A stretch of 62,698 nt of DNA from a virus. Positions 36,801 through 45,292 of the stretch are shown piece by piece (the stretch's first letter is position 1; the number at the start of each line of letters is the position of its first letter). A model generated the notes under the pieces. That model had not been told where the DNA came from. It saw nothing but the letters and a program-made list of their open reading frames with translations, and did no database searches. A program made the translations under genes and the position numbers. Location: positions 1 to 62,698 of IMG/VR virus record IMGVR_UViG_3300043403_000045; one strand, 5' to 3'.

Positions 36801-38876
36801 ATTGACCGTTTTCTCAATTCCATCTTTGGTTTTGTAGGTATCCCGATAAAGAAATTCTATGTCTTTAGGGTATTCCTTGGGCGTGGCAACGCTTAGTTCA
36901 TCTTGGAGTGAAGCGCGTGGTTGTTCTGGCAATGGCCTTGGATCAACTACAGCCCCATTAGATTCCAATGTTTGGCGCGATACGGTGGAGTTTTTGGGGT
37001 AACCAGCAAAGTCTTCTGTTAGGTTATACAACTCAATGTCTGGAATGCCTTCGCTTGGGAAGCCTTCTTGGATGCCTAAGAACACAGCGGGAGCTGGTTT
37101 TTTTCTTTCAATGGCTGGTACTATGTCCTGAATCATTTCAGGCGTTTCAGGCATACTGTGCTCGACGTCACCAATAAATTCACGCGCCCTAGGTTTCGCT
37201 AGCATTTTAGCAGATGCTTTACCAAGTCCAACGAGTGCAGGTGCTCCGACCATACCTAGTCCACCGTATTTCAATGCGTTGTTTAACCGCTCTTCCGGTG
37301 TATCTCCCTGTGTTGCACCATAAGCTGATCCGCCAATGCCGCCTGCCGCGCCTGATCCTACGATAGACATCAAGCCCGGATCAATGCGTCCGTATTCATC
37401 GTACATGCGTTGTGCTTGAGGCGATAGTTCAGGGAATTTCTCTTGCAGCTCGGGAAAGGCGATTTCTTCGGCTTGTATATCCGCCAATTCACGCTGTTGA
37501 TTTAATGCTTTGCGTTCTTCAAGTGCTTTAGAGATAGACTGCTCTTGAGCCAATTGCTCTTTGAGTAGATCGGCACCCGCCTGACTGCGCCTGATTTCTG
37601 TTGCTGTATCTGCCTCGGCAATCTGTTGCTTGATAGTCTTATTAACCTCTTGTAGTTCAATTGCTTTCTGCACCTCTATCGAAACATCTTTCTGGTTTAA
37701 TGCCTGTTCGAAAACATTGGCCGACTGCTGCGCATTACTAGGAGCAGTAACTTCATTCAAACTAGCTTGCAGTGCGTTAGCATCGCTACCTGCATTTGCG
37801 GCATTCTGTGTGGCCACATTAGCCATAGGAGGTGGAGCCTTGGACTTATTAAGGATCTCCATTCCTTTGTTTATACCTGCCTCCGCTCCTCGACCTGCGA
37901 CACCAAAGGCGGTCGTTAATCCAAAATTCGCAAGATCGTCCTGACCAAATTGAACTCCTCTTCCGTGTACTATGTCGTCTAATTTCCTACCAGCAACATT
38001 AGTCCCGCCAATCAATGCCCCCTCTTTTGCTCCTTGTATAAGCGATCGAGCAATACCTGAACCCACTTTAAGGTTATTCATGCCAATCGGCGCAGTGAGT
38101 CCAGCAACACCTAATTCAATTGGATTTAAATCACGTCCTTCTATTTTCTCAGCCAATGCTTCGCCACCTACACCAGCTGCACCTATAGCCAAAAGACTAG
38201 CACCTCCCGTAAACGGGGCCGCAGCTACTCCAATGACGGGTAACGTGCGTGCGCCAGCCGCACCAACGGTCTGACTTGCCGCCTTCAATGGTTTTCCATA
38301 CGTATCTACATCTTTAGCGATACCACCAAATCCTTCACGAGCCGATTGCAGATCGTTAGCTGCGAACCCTTGCGCTAGACGAGCTGGTAAATTGCGAACA
38401 ATCTGGCCTGCTGTTGCCACATTATCAAAGAAACCAGCTTTTTCGTCAGGATCAATTTGCTGATAACTAATGCCACCCGTTTTCTTAATTCTCCCCAGCA
38501 CAGGATGAACCATTTCATCCCCAAGCGGTATCTTTTCCCAATTAGCCATTACCCTAGCTCGCTCTTCTTCCGGCTTAACCATACCTTTGAATCCGCCAAA
38601 GTATGAAACATCTTGCTTCATCTCAGGCAGTTCATCTATGCGATGAGTAGGCAAGTCGGGATTACTGATAGGTGCATTACGGCCCGACAAAGAATCAATT
38701 AACGCTTGCGTAGTTTTCTGCGAATCATTCCACGCTCCTTGCATTTGTTGGCCTGCTTTACTTGCAGTATTTTGCAAGCCTAAAGCCTCATCAATATCGG
38801 CCTCAGTCGGAGGCGTATTACCCTCAAGGGTTAAGATGATTTTACCACTTGCATCTTGTATATCATACTTAGGCAT
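33888..38876 (-). CDS. Giant internal virion/ejection protein, 1662 aa
   Basis: The N-terminus YDIQDASGKIILTLEGNTPP matches a short motif common at the start of large podovirus ejection proteins. Gly/Ala-rich hydrophobic stretches follow at about 200-260 and 505-545, then long helical regions, then a late membrane-like segment (AEMIVGTSLIGAGAWLYRNG). Size, stop-start overlap with the next virion gene and position after cupin/internal proteins fit a protein ejected with DNA. No lytic transglycosylase motif was seen. Polyvalent enzyme domains cannot be excluded. Confidence 0.7.
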   Translation of the reverse strand: MPKYDIQDASGKIILTLEGNTPPTEADIDEALGLQNTASKAGQQMQGAWNDSQKTTQALIDSLSGRNAPISNPDLPTHRIDELPEMKQDVSYFGGFKGMVKPEEERARVMANWEKIPLGDEMVHPVLGRIKKTGGISYQQIDPDEKAGFFDNVATAGQIVRNLPARLAQGFAANDLQSAREGFGGIAKDVDTYGKPLKAASQTVGAAGARTLPVIGVAAAPFTGGASLLAIGAAGVGGEALAEKIEGRDLNPIELGVAGLTAPIGMNNLKVGSGIARSLIQGAKEGALIGGTNVAGRKLDDIVHGRGVQFGQDDLANFGLTTAFGVAGRGAEAGINKGMEILNKSKAPPPMANVATQNAANAGSDANALQASLNEVTAPSNAQQSANVFEQALNQKDVSIEVQKAIELQEVNKTIKQQIAEADTATEIRRSQAGADLLKEQLAQEQSISKALEERKALNQQRELADIQAEEIAFPELQEKFPELSPQAQRMYDEYGRIDPGLMSIVGSGAAGGIGGSAYGATQGDTPEERLNNALKYGGLGMVGAPALVGLGKASAKMLAKPRAREFIGDVEHSMPETPEMIQDIVPAIERKKPAPAVFLGIQEGFPSEGIPDIELYNLTEDFAGYPKNSTVSRQTLESNGAVVDPRPLPEQPRASLQDELSVATPKEYPKDIEFLYRDTYKTKDGIEKTVNNFQIDKTPENPRGITADDAVLKERGYSQDQINKMADDLIAGRGSPFIGGAEAGAIINPLSVIAEARKRLNAMRRVNKVEPAESVFLPETESGEYIKQTAEKMIRDTDNPIGMRKTMADSGDIIGQKFKISKLRDEWEPLTLDEVRNIAASPSLSENERLVANAIIRNKLVASGEAVESAKLGINFTNNFSDAATVLNIAKLFKSPEDYAKVLDDQIHAINGRNLSQQDRGIVTALAQKRIAAEDALAQAKRQVYENFDDASIQAFKDAELNLGKAERDAALKEASLLPKGWGDAITGPIKTGLLGARTITYAATANVGQYAIDNMLDSITTVVDAARSKVTGGKRAVMSLNPLPSAGEIKRSASLFARNLAELVNGPNERSFAEGIASSVGTKPLEDIKQGFGAGQSMAVKRETIIDPVTGEKYNVEYVSLGDRAQRLMRGLTGLGVAPMQRLINLSDNFVRGGREYRLLLEQGKLRGLEGEALNQFMVAPPTDAVEAASAVAARTVMQDNGLLTKAAQDGVGVFRRQLKKMAVNADGKFGEQWFKQGDQLLVALQTTQLPFMSVPFNSIDRLMTMGFPPWGLTKAMAYVAEGNTAMAERVIAEMIVGTSLIGAGAWLYRNGLASEPSVKDPKERSIAYQEIGGPGKLNKSALSRYLRSLDKADLRFKSGDVVIDYPQLTTAGGVLALAIKAESMSKADPKKPRPLVGKDNMEFAWNMLAGSPAVATGLSPLMNASAALETLANSDDPDKIGRWAYNTMRAAVAPVLPRTLDDFAAIHYGDVPQIRDKDSLVKTFENLVKYKTQRLNEKDIVWTRDMFGRKIDASRGMNDYYAAFADPFKSAVLNKEPWEISVMNAYKESGGNPDAYPSIPSTKVDLLGQTFKLDAKDAETVAIERGILYRKALAGLTSNPKWEMLKPQAKVLILKSIYSKADAWHAAKIRQKPAFIQKYENKAEGKTTKRLAIEEAVSK

Positions 38877-39856
38877 TAGCGAGGTATGATCTTATAGCCC
38901 TTACTTGTCGACAGAGGAGTGATAGGCAATGGTGGAATTGTCGCAGATTCCTGTGGCGCAATAACCGGATTCCCATTGTCATCTACGTTATCGAACACGC
39001 CTATAGATAAATTAGGAGCCCCATTTGCTAAATTACTCCCCGTAACTGGTGGTTTATTTTCAGTCGCTTTAGGTTCTCTATCTCTTGAACCCGGTGGATC
39101 ATTAAAGAATGCCGCCATAGGGTCTTCGCGCATGACAGGCTTGAGTACGCCGCCCTCATGTTTAAGTGCCCTTGTCTGCCCAGTCTTAACATTTGTATAC
39201 AGGATAACAGCTTCCCCATGTTCGTCCTGCAATAGCTTCCCATGCCCCCAATCTTTGGTTTCAGCTACTGCATCAGCTGCTTTCTTTAGTTCCTTCAGGT
39301 TCTCTATTTTGGCCGCATCATTGATAGCTTTTGCCTCCATAGCTGATTTGTAAGCTTTTGCGCGAATATCTTGCGCGTCTATCCGATCTAGTTCTGCATT
39401 GCGAATAGCTTGCTTATTAGCTATTTCTTCCGCACTAGCTAGCACTTTGCCTGCCCTTTGGAATGGCGTTCGGCTCCCCGTCACTGGATCAAGGTCAAAT
39501 CCTTCGTGTTGCTCAAATACATCGTATTGATCTGTAACCCCAGCTCTTGGAACTCGTACAATAGAGTTGCCCGTTATAATGCTTTGAGGTAGGCCAGCCT
39601 TGGCCAGCTCTATCTCTGTCAGCTTACGCCGAACGGGGGCCATTTGCGCCTCTGCCTCAATTTGAGCTAGTCGGGCTTCTCGCTCTTTCTGTTTTAACGG
39701 TCTATCCCTAACCTCTTCCGCTATGTTATTAAATGCGTTATACGCGCCTATGCCACTATTCATCCCAGCCGTGAACTGTCCGGGCTGGATATTGAAATCG
39801 AGCCCTTGTGCCCTTGGTATATTAGTTACGTCAAAACCTCTGGTGTTAAGTGACAT
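38876..39856 (-). CDS. Internal virion/ejection-type protein, 326 aa
   Basis: A helical, Lys/Glu/Ala-rich protein (ERPLKQ-type stretches; KAYKSAMEAKAINDAAKIEN) with a disordered Pro-rich C-terminus. Its stop overlaps the start of the 1662-aa gene. It is flanked by other internal-protein candidates, so a minor internal virion role is inferred. Confidence 0.6.
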   Translation of the reverse strand: MSLNTRGFDVTNIPRAQGLDFNIQPGQFTAGMNSGIGAYNAFNNIAEEVRDRPLKQKEREARLAQIEAEAQMAPVRRKLTEIELAKAGLPQSIITGNSIVRVPRAGVTDQYDVFEQHEGFDLDPVTGSRTPFQRAGKVLASAEEIANKQAIRNAELDRIDAQDIRAKAYKSAMEAKAINDAAKIENLKELKKAADAVAETKDWGHGKLLQDEHGEAVILYTNVKTGQTRALKHEGGVLKPVMREDPMAAFFNDPPGSRDREPKATENKPPVTGSNLANGAPNLSIGVFDNVDDNGNPVIAPQESATIPPLPITPLSTSKGYKIIPR

Positions 39857-39861
39857 GATAT

Positions 39862-40821
39862 TTAATACATTGCTCCAACATCTAAGGTTCCCTTAGCAGT
39901 TCCCTTTTTAGGTCTATTCAAATATCCCGATACGCCTGAACCAAGTGAGCCTGCAATCTGTCCATACATCTGTGAATTGATATTGGCCTGATTCATAATT
40001 GCGTTTGCATTGTTAGTGCGATTCTGGTTGGCGGTAGAAGCATTTCCGGTCGCTAGGTTGGCAATTGCCGTAGGGTCTAATCCAACCTCTGGACGCTTAA
40101 GACCTTGCGTGAACTGAGCCGCGCTCATGGAGCGATCAAAATCACGTCCGCCCAGTGTGCTTAAATTATTGATATTAGAAAGCCGTTGCTGCACTCCAAA
40201 TTGTGCATTACCTTCGTTCATTCCAAGCTCTGCTCCGCCAACGCCAAGCAATTGAGCAATTCTATTATTGCGATTGGTCTCAGCTTGTTGACCTAGTTGA
40301 AGGCTAGTTAGCCCTAAGTCACGCGCCACTAAATCACGGCCTAATGATAATCCACCGCCCGTTCGCCCTGCCGTAGCCAGAGCCTTGCGCGTAGCCATAT
40401 TGGATACCTCCACAGGCAATTCAGCGTAAGGTATAGCTGGGCCACGACTAGCGGCCAGAGCCTGTGCCACGGCCTCACGAATAGCAGGACTATCGTATTG
40501 TTGAACTGGTCCATTTGCCATACCCAGTGCCAGCTCTTTCGATTTTGCGGACAACGGATCTTCACCAAGGGATTTATTGAAATTGATTGCAGCTGTACGT
40601 CTAGCTTGCGCGACATACGGATCGTATTGGTCTTCCAGTGCAATAGAGCGAGAGATATTACGCTCTGCTTGATTTTCAGCTTTTGCAGAGACGTCGGCAA
40701 TATTGACGGGTTGCTGTTCACCCGCTTTAGCTGCTCTTGCCGCTGCTTTTTTTTGCTGGTTTGCACTAACCGCTGCCGCCCCTGTTGTTATTGCAGTTGC
40801 GGCGATTACACCAAAACTCAT
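39862..40821 (-). CDS. Internal virion/ejection-type protein, 319 aa
   Basis: The N-terminus is a hydrophobic Gly/Ala helix (MSFGVIAATAITTGAAAVSA) followed by QQKKAAARAAK, the usual opening of podovirus DNA-ejection proteins that insert in the envelope. The rest is Asn/Gln/Ala-rich and helical. Coupled by ATGA to the cupin-like gene. Probably forms part of the trans-envelope channel. Confidence 0.65.
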   Translation of the reverse strand: MSFGVIAATAITTGAAAVSANQQKKAAARAAKAGEQQPVNIADVSAKAENQAERNISRSIALEDQYDPYVAQARRTAAINFNKSLGEDPLSAKSKELALGMANGPVQQYDSPAIREAVAQALAASRGPAIPYAELPVEVSNMATRKALATAGRTGGGLSLGRDLVARDLGLTSLQLGQQAETNRNNRIAQLLGVGGAELGMNEGNAQFGVQQRLSNINNLSTLGGRDFDRSMSAAQFTQGLKRPEVGLDPTAIANLATGNASTANQNRTNNANAIMNQANINSQMYGQIAGSLGSGVSGYLNRPKKGTAKGTLDVGAMY

Positions 40822-41351
40822 ATAGAAATCTCCTTATTGTTTTCCACGTCATTATTAGAAGCCTCAATAGGAATGTTAGTCAATAGTGCTTCTATACTTC
40901 CACCGAAATCTTCTATTGTAGACAGTTCATGCTTTAATATCAACATGTCCTCTACCTTATCTAAGTCTGCTATGTTTTCAGGATTTGGGTGGAACGTAGT
41001 CCAAAACGTATCCTCGTGAACATATAAAAACCGCCTCGTTCCGGGCTCAGTAATGCCATGATATGGTGCCGTGAATGTCGTCCATCCTTCGTCTTTAGCC
41101 CAAACAGACACCTTACCCTTACTAACTATAAACTGATGCTGCGTCTTATGTATTTTAGAGCATACAAAAGTCTGAGACGGCATGAATATCTCTCGCGTAT
41201 ATAGGCCGTTAGTAAATCTATTAACTATGGGGCAATCAATTCGCTCACCTAGTCCAAGCAATGCCTCCATACGATCAAGCTCAACGCAGGTAGATTTCTC
41301 TATGACATCTATAATATCTACCTCTTCTGGTACTAGTGTGATTTCATCCAT
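40818..41351 (-). CDS. Cupin-like virion-associated protein
   Basis: A 177-aa protein. Residues about 50-125 (YTREIFMPSQTFVCSKIHKT, QHQFIVSKGKVSVW, PGTRRFLYVHEDTFWTTFHP) fit a double-stranded beta-helix with His residues in the metal positions. This type is common in the structural region of podovirus-like phages, role unresolved. The C-terminus is acidic and flexible. Confidence 0.7.
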   Translation of the reverse strand: MDEITLVPEEVDIIDVIEKSTCVELDRMEALLGLGERIDCPIVNRFTNGLYTREIFMPSQTFVCSKIHKTQHQFIVSKGKVSVWAKDEGWTTFTAPYHGITEPGTRRFLYVHEDTFWTTFHPNPENIADLDKVEDMLILKHELSTIEDFGGSIEALLTNIPIEASNNDVENNKEISI

Positions 41352-41352
41352 T

Positions 41353-42294
41353 TTAGCTGCTTATGAACGTACCGCTCCATACTGCATTACTCAAAACTAG
41401 ATCAGCTAAAGAAGGAGTAATGAGCACCATAACTAATTGCTCTCCAACCGCCATTTGAATCAACCCAGATCCGTTTTGAAATGCACGCGCACCGGGTGGC
41501 TTGTATGAAGAACTATTAGATCCCAATCGAACGCCACCACCCGGATTTGCTAAATAGCAATACAGCTCGAAGTCCGTGTTCGTGGCATTTGTATTATCTA
41601 CCTGCAATTTCCAGTTAAATTGCCACAATCCCGCTTTCCCTGCCGTGAACTTACTTGTTGAAGTATTGAATGAGCTATTTCGATTAAAGTCGGTTGCAGT
41701 AAAAGATGTAATTGTTGTATCGACATTATTAGGGAATGGCTGATTGCCTACTTGCCTTGCCGAAAATGCGCCGTACCCAGCCGAAGCTGATTCAAGCCCT
41801 CCTATCTCACTATCAATTTCAGCCTTGGTATAATAGTTCGTGTTGTTAGTAGTTATCGCGCCTGAGATCGCAGTGTTCATCTGCGAGGTCGTGCTATATA
41901 GTCCGAACTTGTCTTCGTATATATCTTTCCATGCTCCACCGCTATAATACTTAACTGCCTGTGCTTTTCCTGCACCATCTAGCTCGATCCAGAATACATA
42001 TTTAGATTGCGAAGGTGCTGCGGATTGAGCGATGTATTTAAGCGATTCCTGCTCTAGTGGCTGAGGGATATACGCACCCGTTACCGTGTCAAAGGTCCAC
42101 CACGTTAATTCATTCTTTAGCCAAGGGCCGTAATTAGAGGCGGGGGCCGTAGAACCACTTACAAAGAAGCTGATATTAACCGCTGACTCTGCACTGAGCC
42201 TAGCGGTAATTGCCTCCATCAACTGCTGCGGATTACCCACAAAGTTTTGCGGCAGTGGTGCAGAACGAAATATAATCGGGATTTGTTGTGGCAT
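41353..42294 (-). CDS. Fibre-like protein with C1q/TNF-like C-terminal domain
   Basis: A 313-aa protein. Residues ~185-313 (ARQVGNQPFPNNVDTTITSF, KFTAGKAGLWQFNWKLQV, QNGSGLIQMAVGEQLVMVLI) follow the C1q-like jelly-roll pattern used as trimeric receptor-binding or fibre heads. The short YTKAEIDSEIGGL linker is typical of fibre shafts. Probably a small appendage protein. Confidence 0.65.
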   Translation of the reverse strand: MPQQIPIIFRSAPLPQNFVGNPQQLMEAITARLSAESAVNISFFVSGSTAPASNYGPWLKNELTWWTFDTVTGAYIPQPLEQESLKYIAQSAAPSQSKYVFWIELDGAGKAQAVKYYSGGAWKDIYEDKFGLYSTTSQMNTAISGAITTNNTNYYTKAEIDSEIGGLESASAGYGAFSARQVGNQPFPNNVDTTITSFTATDFNRNSSFNTSTSKFTAGKAGLWQFNWKLQVDNTNATNTDFELYCYLANPGGGVRLGSNSSSYKPPGARAFQNGSGLIQMAVGEQLVMVLITPSLADLVLSNAVWSGTFISS

Positions 42295-42309
42295 ATATGT
42301 TACTTTATA

Positions 42310-42744
42310 TTATTCTGTGTTGTCGTAAGTTACTACAATCGTTATGTCCGATTTCATGTTTAGTGTAGCATGAAATTTATCCGTGGCGTAGCTATAGCTA
42401 AAGTTAGTTCCAGCAACTGGAACGGCAGGCAATAATATACTGGCACCACCGAGAACCGTGATATTATCGGTCATTGTAATCTGAATTGGCTGGTTAATTG
42501 GGTAATCCTTAAATGCAGTCTGTGATGATATTCCTGACGGTAGAGATATTGATATACCTAACGGCAATGTTGATACAGCCTCGCCGGATGGCAGTGTATC
42601 CTTAAAGCTTTGTGCTGTTATAGTTAACCTATACGTAACGGGATCTGTTGCCTGCATTACCTGATCCAACGGCGAAGCCACATATTCTATGTTGAGAATA
42701 CGTGGTATAATCGGCGTTACAGACTGGAATGCGGTACTTGCCAT
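42310..42744 (-). CDS. Virion protein, 144 aa, shares N-terminus with the 44087 gene
   Basis: STAFQSVTPIIPRILNIEYV at the start is clearly related to TTFQSITPVTPRMLGLTYY of the 401-aa protein at 44087. The rest is beta-rich. Shared N-termini suggest both dock to the same virion site. Confidence 0.6.
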   Translation of the reverse strand: MASTAFQSVTPIIPRILNIEYVASPLDQVMQATDPVTYRLTITAQSFKDTLPSGEAVSTLPLGISISLPSGISSQTAFKDYPINQPIQITMTDNITVLGGASILLPAVPVAGTNFSYSYATDKFHATLNMKSDITIVVTYDNTE

Positions 42745-44084
42745 TATGGGTTTGTTAAGGTTCTACTGACTGAGTTCCTCAAAGTAAGCGAAAGCTGATG
42801 CGTATTGGCCTTTGTCTGTGCTTGGTCGAATACAAATGTCCAATTACCGTTAATACTAAATACCCCCCTCCAATCAGTTGCATTTGCTGTACCTAGGTTA
42901 TATGTGCTAGTTAAATCCCTGTAAAAGTTCCCGCTTGCATACGAACTAGCCGACGTAGATGATGGGCCCGCGGCTGTTCCATATGAATATGAACTACCAA
43001 AACCCGGCAATGTTGTACCAGTTGCTAAATACAAAGTAACAGAACTTATATTTGGATCAAATTCATCGGTGCCACTAGAACCCCCATTAGTGTACACAGT
43101 AGATAACCCAAAATTATTCCTTATATAATCTCCTTCCGTATTTGTTGCTGGAGAAACTGGCCATCCCGTAGTACCGCCAATAACCCATGTGTATGCAGTC
43201 GATACAGAAGGCCCTACGGTAACTACAAAATCGTAAATTACACGCAACTGTTGGCCTATTAATACAGAAACAGTCCCGCCATTTATCAATGTTCTGGAAA
43301 ATAAATTATTTCCTACTGATAGAGTATTCGACCAACCCAATTCAGTGTAGTTTTGGTTAGAAACTTCTGCCGTGAAGTCGTAAGTTCTGCGATAAGTACG
43401 CACCGCACCGACATCGGTAGTGCCACAATTACCAGTTCCGGTTAAATATGTTGAGGTTCTTTTCGTTTCCGTAGCTAATCCAACTTGATTTACTGCCCAC
43501 ACCGTAAATAGTGTTGAAGCTACGATATTAACAGCTACCGTAACAACACAAGTCGTACCACTCTGTGATGATATATACCTTTCTTCTCCGCTATTAAAAC
43601 GAATTAGCTGGCCAACCATTCCTGCGGTAAAAAAAGAAGAAGATGCTGTTACCGTTGTGCTGAGCCCCGATGTCGTAGCTGTCACTGCCGCAGAATCCGT
43701 AAAAGTAGGCGTTGTTCCGGTTCCTACTACGCAAGTCACTGATGCCGTCGAGAAATTATAAGTAGTAAATAATGAGTTAATTCCTTGATCTAAGATAAGA
43801 TTATTGTGCGGGCCATTAACGGATAATTCAGTTAGATTTATTCTGTTTTCTTCACTATTTAATTTATCGCTGTTATCCTCTACAATCGATACAAGCTCTT
43901 TATCGTGCAAAAATCGTTCGAAATCTGGAAGCTTAACGCATGCTTCATAGCTTCCGTCATATTCGCTCGTAAATCCAGCCTTCCTGTATGCTTGCATTCT
44001 CATGTCTGCCAACATAGGGGATTCACACACTTTAGTTGTGTATATTCCCTGAATAGAATTTCCTATGTTGATTACTTTAGACAT
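42744..44084 (-). CDS. Virion structural protein, 446 aa
   Basis: Thr/Ser/Gly-rich beta protein (GTGTTPTFTDSAAVTATTSG, VTVTASS-like runs) after a charged helical N-terminus. Composition suits a tail or appendage protein. It lies between two proteins with related N-termini and overlaps the 42310 gene by one base. Family not recognised. Confidence 0.6.
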   Translation of the reverse strand: MSKVINIGNSIQGIYTTKVCESPMLADMRMQAYRKAGFTSEYDGSYEACVKLPDFERFLHDKELVSIVEDNSDKLNSEENRINLTELSVNGPHNNLILDQGINSLFTTYNFSTASVTCVVGTGTTPTFTDSAAVTATTSGLSTTVTASSSFFTAGMVGQLIRFNSGEERYISSQSGTTCVVTVAVNIVASTLFTVWAVNQVGLATETKRTSTYLTGTGNCGTTDVGAVRTYRRTYDFTAEVSNQNYTELGWSNTLSVGNNLFSRTLINGGTVSVLIGQQLRVIYDFVVTVGPSVSTAYTWVIGGTTGWPVSPATNTEGDYIRNNFGLSTVYTNGGSSGTDEFDPNISSVTLYLATGTTLPGFGSSYSYGTAAGPSSTSASSYASGNFYRDLTSTYNLGTANATDWRGVFSINGNWTFVFDQAQTKANTHQLSLTLRNSVSRTLTNP

Positions 44085-44086
44085 GA

Positions 44087-45292
44087 TTAACTGTAATTTC
44101 CTGACAATGGTTGTACGGTTGAGGCTGCGGAGTCAATGTAACTTCCTCCATCTATAGATAAATTATCATAAACTCCGATAATTGGATTAACACTTGATGC
44201 CGCGCTATCATCATACGGGCCTGTTTGAATAGTCTTTAAGTCATAAGCTCCGCTTAATGGATCAACACTCGATGCTGCGCTGTCCGTGTATGGGCCAGTC
44301 TGAACTGTGTTAGCGCTGTAATCTCCTGACAATGGACTGACGCTAGAGGCAGCGTTATCCGTATATGGTCCAGTAATAATGACGGATGAACTATAAACGC
44401 CAGACAGCGGGAAAACAAAGCTAGTTGAATTATCTACATAGTATTCAGGGAATGGCTGGTAAACCATTGATCTCACGGCATATTGTCTTCCGCTAGATGC
44501 CGTATAATAAATAACCTGATAGTATTCGCTCTTGTCCGTCTTGGTTATTCGTGAAAAACATTCAGTTCCGGATGGCGAGTAAAGCACTCTTTCTATGGCA
44601 AAGTTATCCCTCTGAAATCTAGCACACAGAAGTCCATTCCTTGCGTAGAAACAGACAATATCCACGAGCGTGTTATTTCTTTGCAGTATGCCATTATAGA
44701 AGAGCCTAGGATAGATACCGGGAAACTGATAAGTCGTAGGCATTGAAGCCTCAAATCTGCGAATCTGGATATCTGATTCTGAGGACTGAAACGCGAAAGA
44801 AGCCCTAGCGTTTGCGTCGAAACAAATAGAAATCTGTTCATCCTCGCTGAGTCCTAATGCAGCCGGAAACAAAAGCGTATCCGCAACCTTAGTCGTTCCA
44901 TTCTTTTTCCCATATTTAATAGTACCCGTACTAGGCTCATAGTAAGCACGCCAACGGGTTTTGTAAATAGTTGGCTGCGTTACATCCTCATTCAAAGGGC
45001 CATCGCAAAAGTCATAATTAGGGCATATCGTCCAGTTAGACAGTTTACTCTTCCCGTCTGGAGCACGCCGTTGATTAAATCCATTAAGCCCGTATTGGTC
45101 AACCTGTGGTATGCTAGTAATACTCGCCAATGAATCATATACTAGACCGTTATCCAACGGGTCTGTTCTGGCACACTCTTCCGGTTTTAAAACGTCTCTA
45201 TATTTTAAAAAAGAATAGTACGTTAATCCCAGCATCCTTGGAGTGACTGGGGTTATTGATTGAAAGGTAGTCGATGGCTTTCTTAGCCTCAT
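44087..45292 (-). CDS. Virion structural protein with C-terminal 25-aa repeats
   Basis: A 401-aa protein. The N-terminus TFQSITPVTPRMLGLTYY is shared with the 42310 gene. Residues ~295-401 hold four 25-residue repeats of the form PLSGxY....xTGPYTDSAASSV plus a final PLSGNYS. Repeat copy number may vary between related phages. Overlaps the nozzle gene by ATGA. Confidence 0.65.
   Translation of the reverse strand: MRLRKPSTTFQSITPVTPRMLGLTYYSFLKYRDVLKPEECARTDPLDNGLVYDSLASITSIPQVDQYGLNGFNQRRAPDGKSKLSNWTICPNYDFCDGPLNEDVTQPTIYKTRWRAYYEPSTGTIKYGKKNGTTKVADTLLFPAALGLSEDEQISICFDANARASFAFQSSESDIQIRRFEASMPTTYQFPGIYPRLFYNGILQRNNTLVDIVCFYARNGLLCARFQRDNFAIERVLYSPSGTECFSRITKTDKSEYYQVIYYTASSGRQYAVRSMVYQPFPEYYVDNSTSFVFPLSGVYSSSVIITGPYTDNAASSVSPLSGDYSANTVQTGPYTDSAASSVDPLSGAYDLKTIQTGPYDDSAASSVNPIIGVYDNLSIDGGSYIDSAASTVQPLSGNYS
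44090..44410 (-). repeat. Coding tandem repeats, about 75 bp x 4.3
   Basis: In-frame repeats encoding PLSGDYSANTVQTGPYTDSA-like units in the C-terminus of the 401-aa virion protein. The unit is 25 codons; sequence drift between copies indicates an old expansion. Confidence 0.8.
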
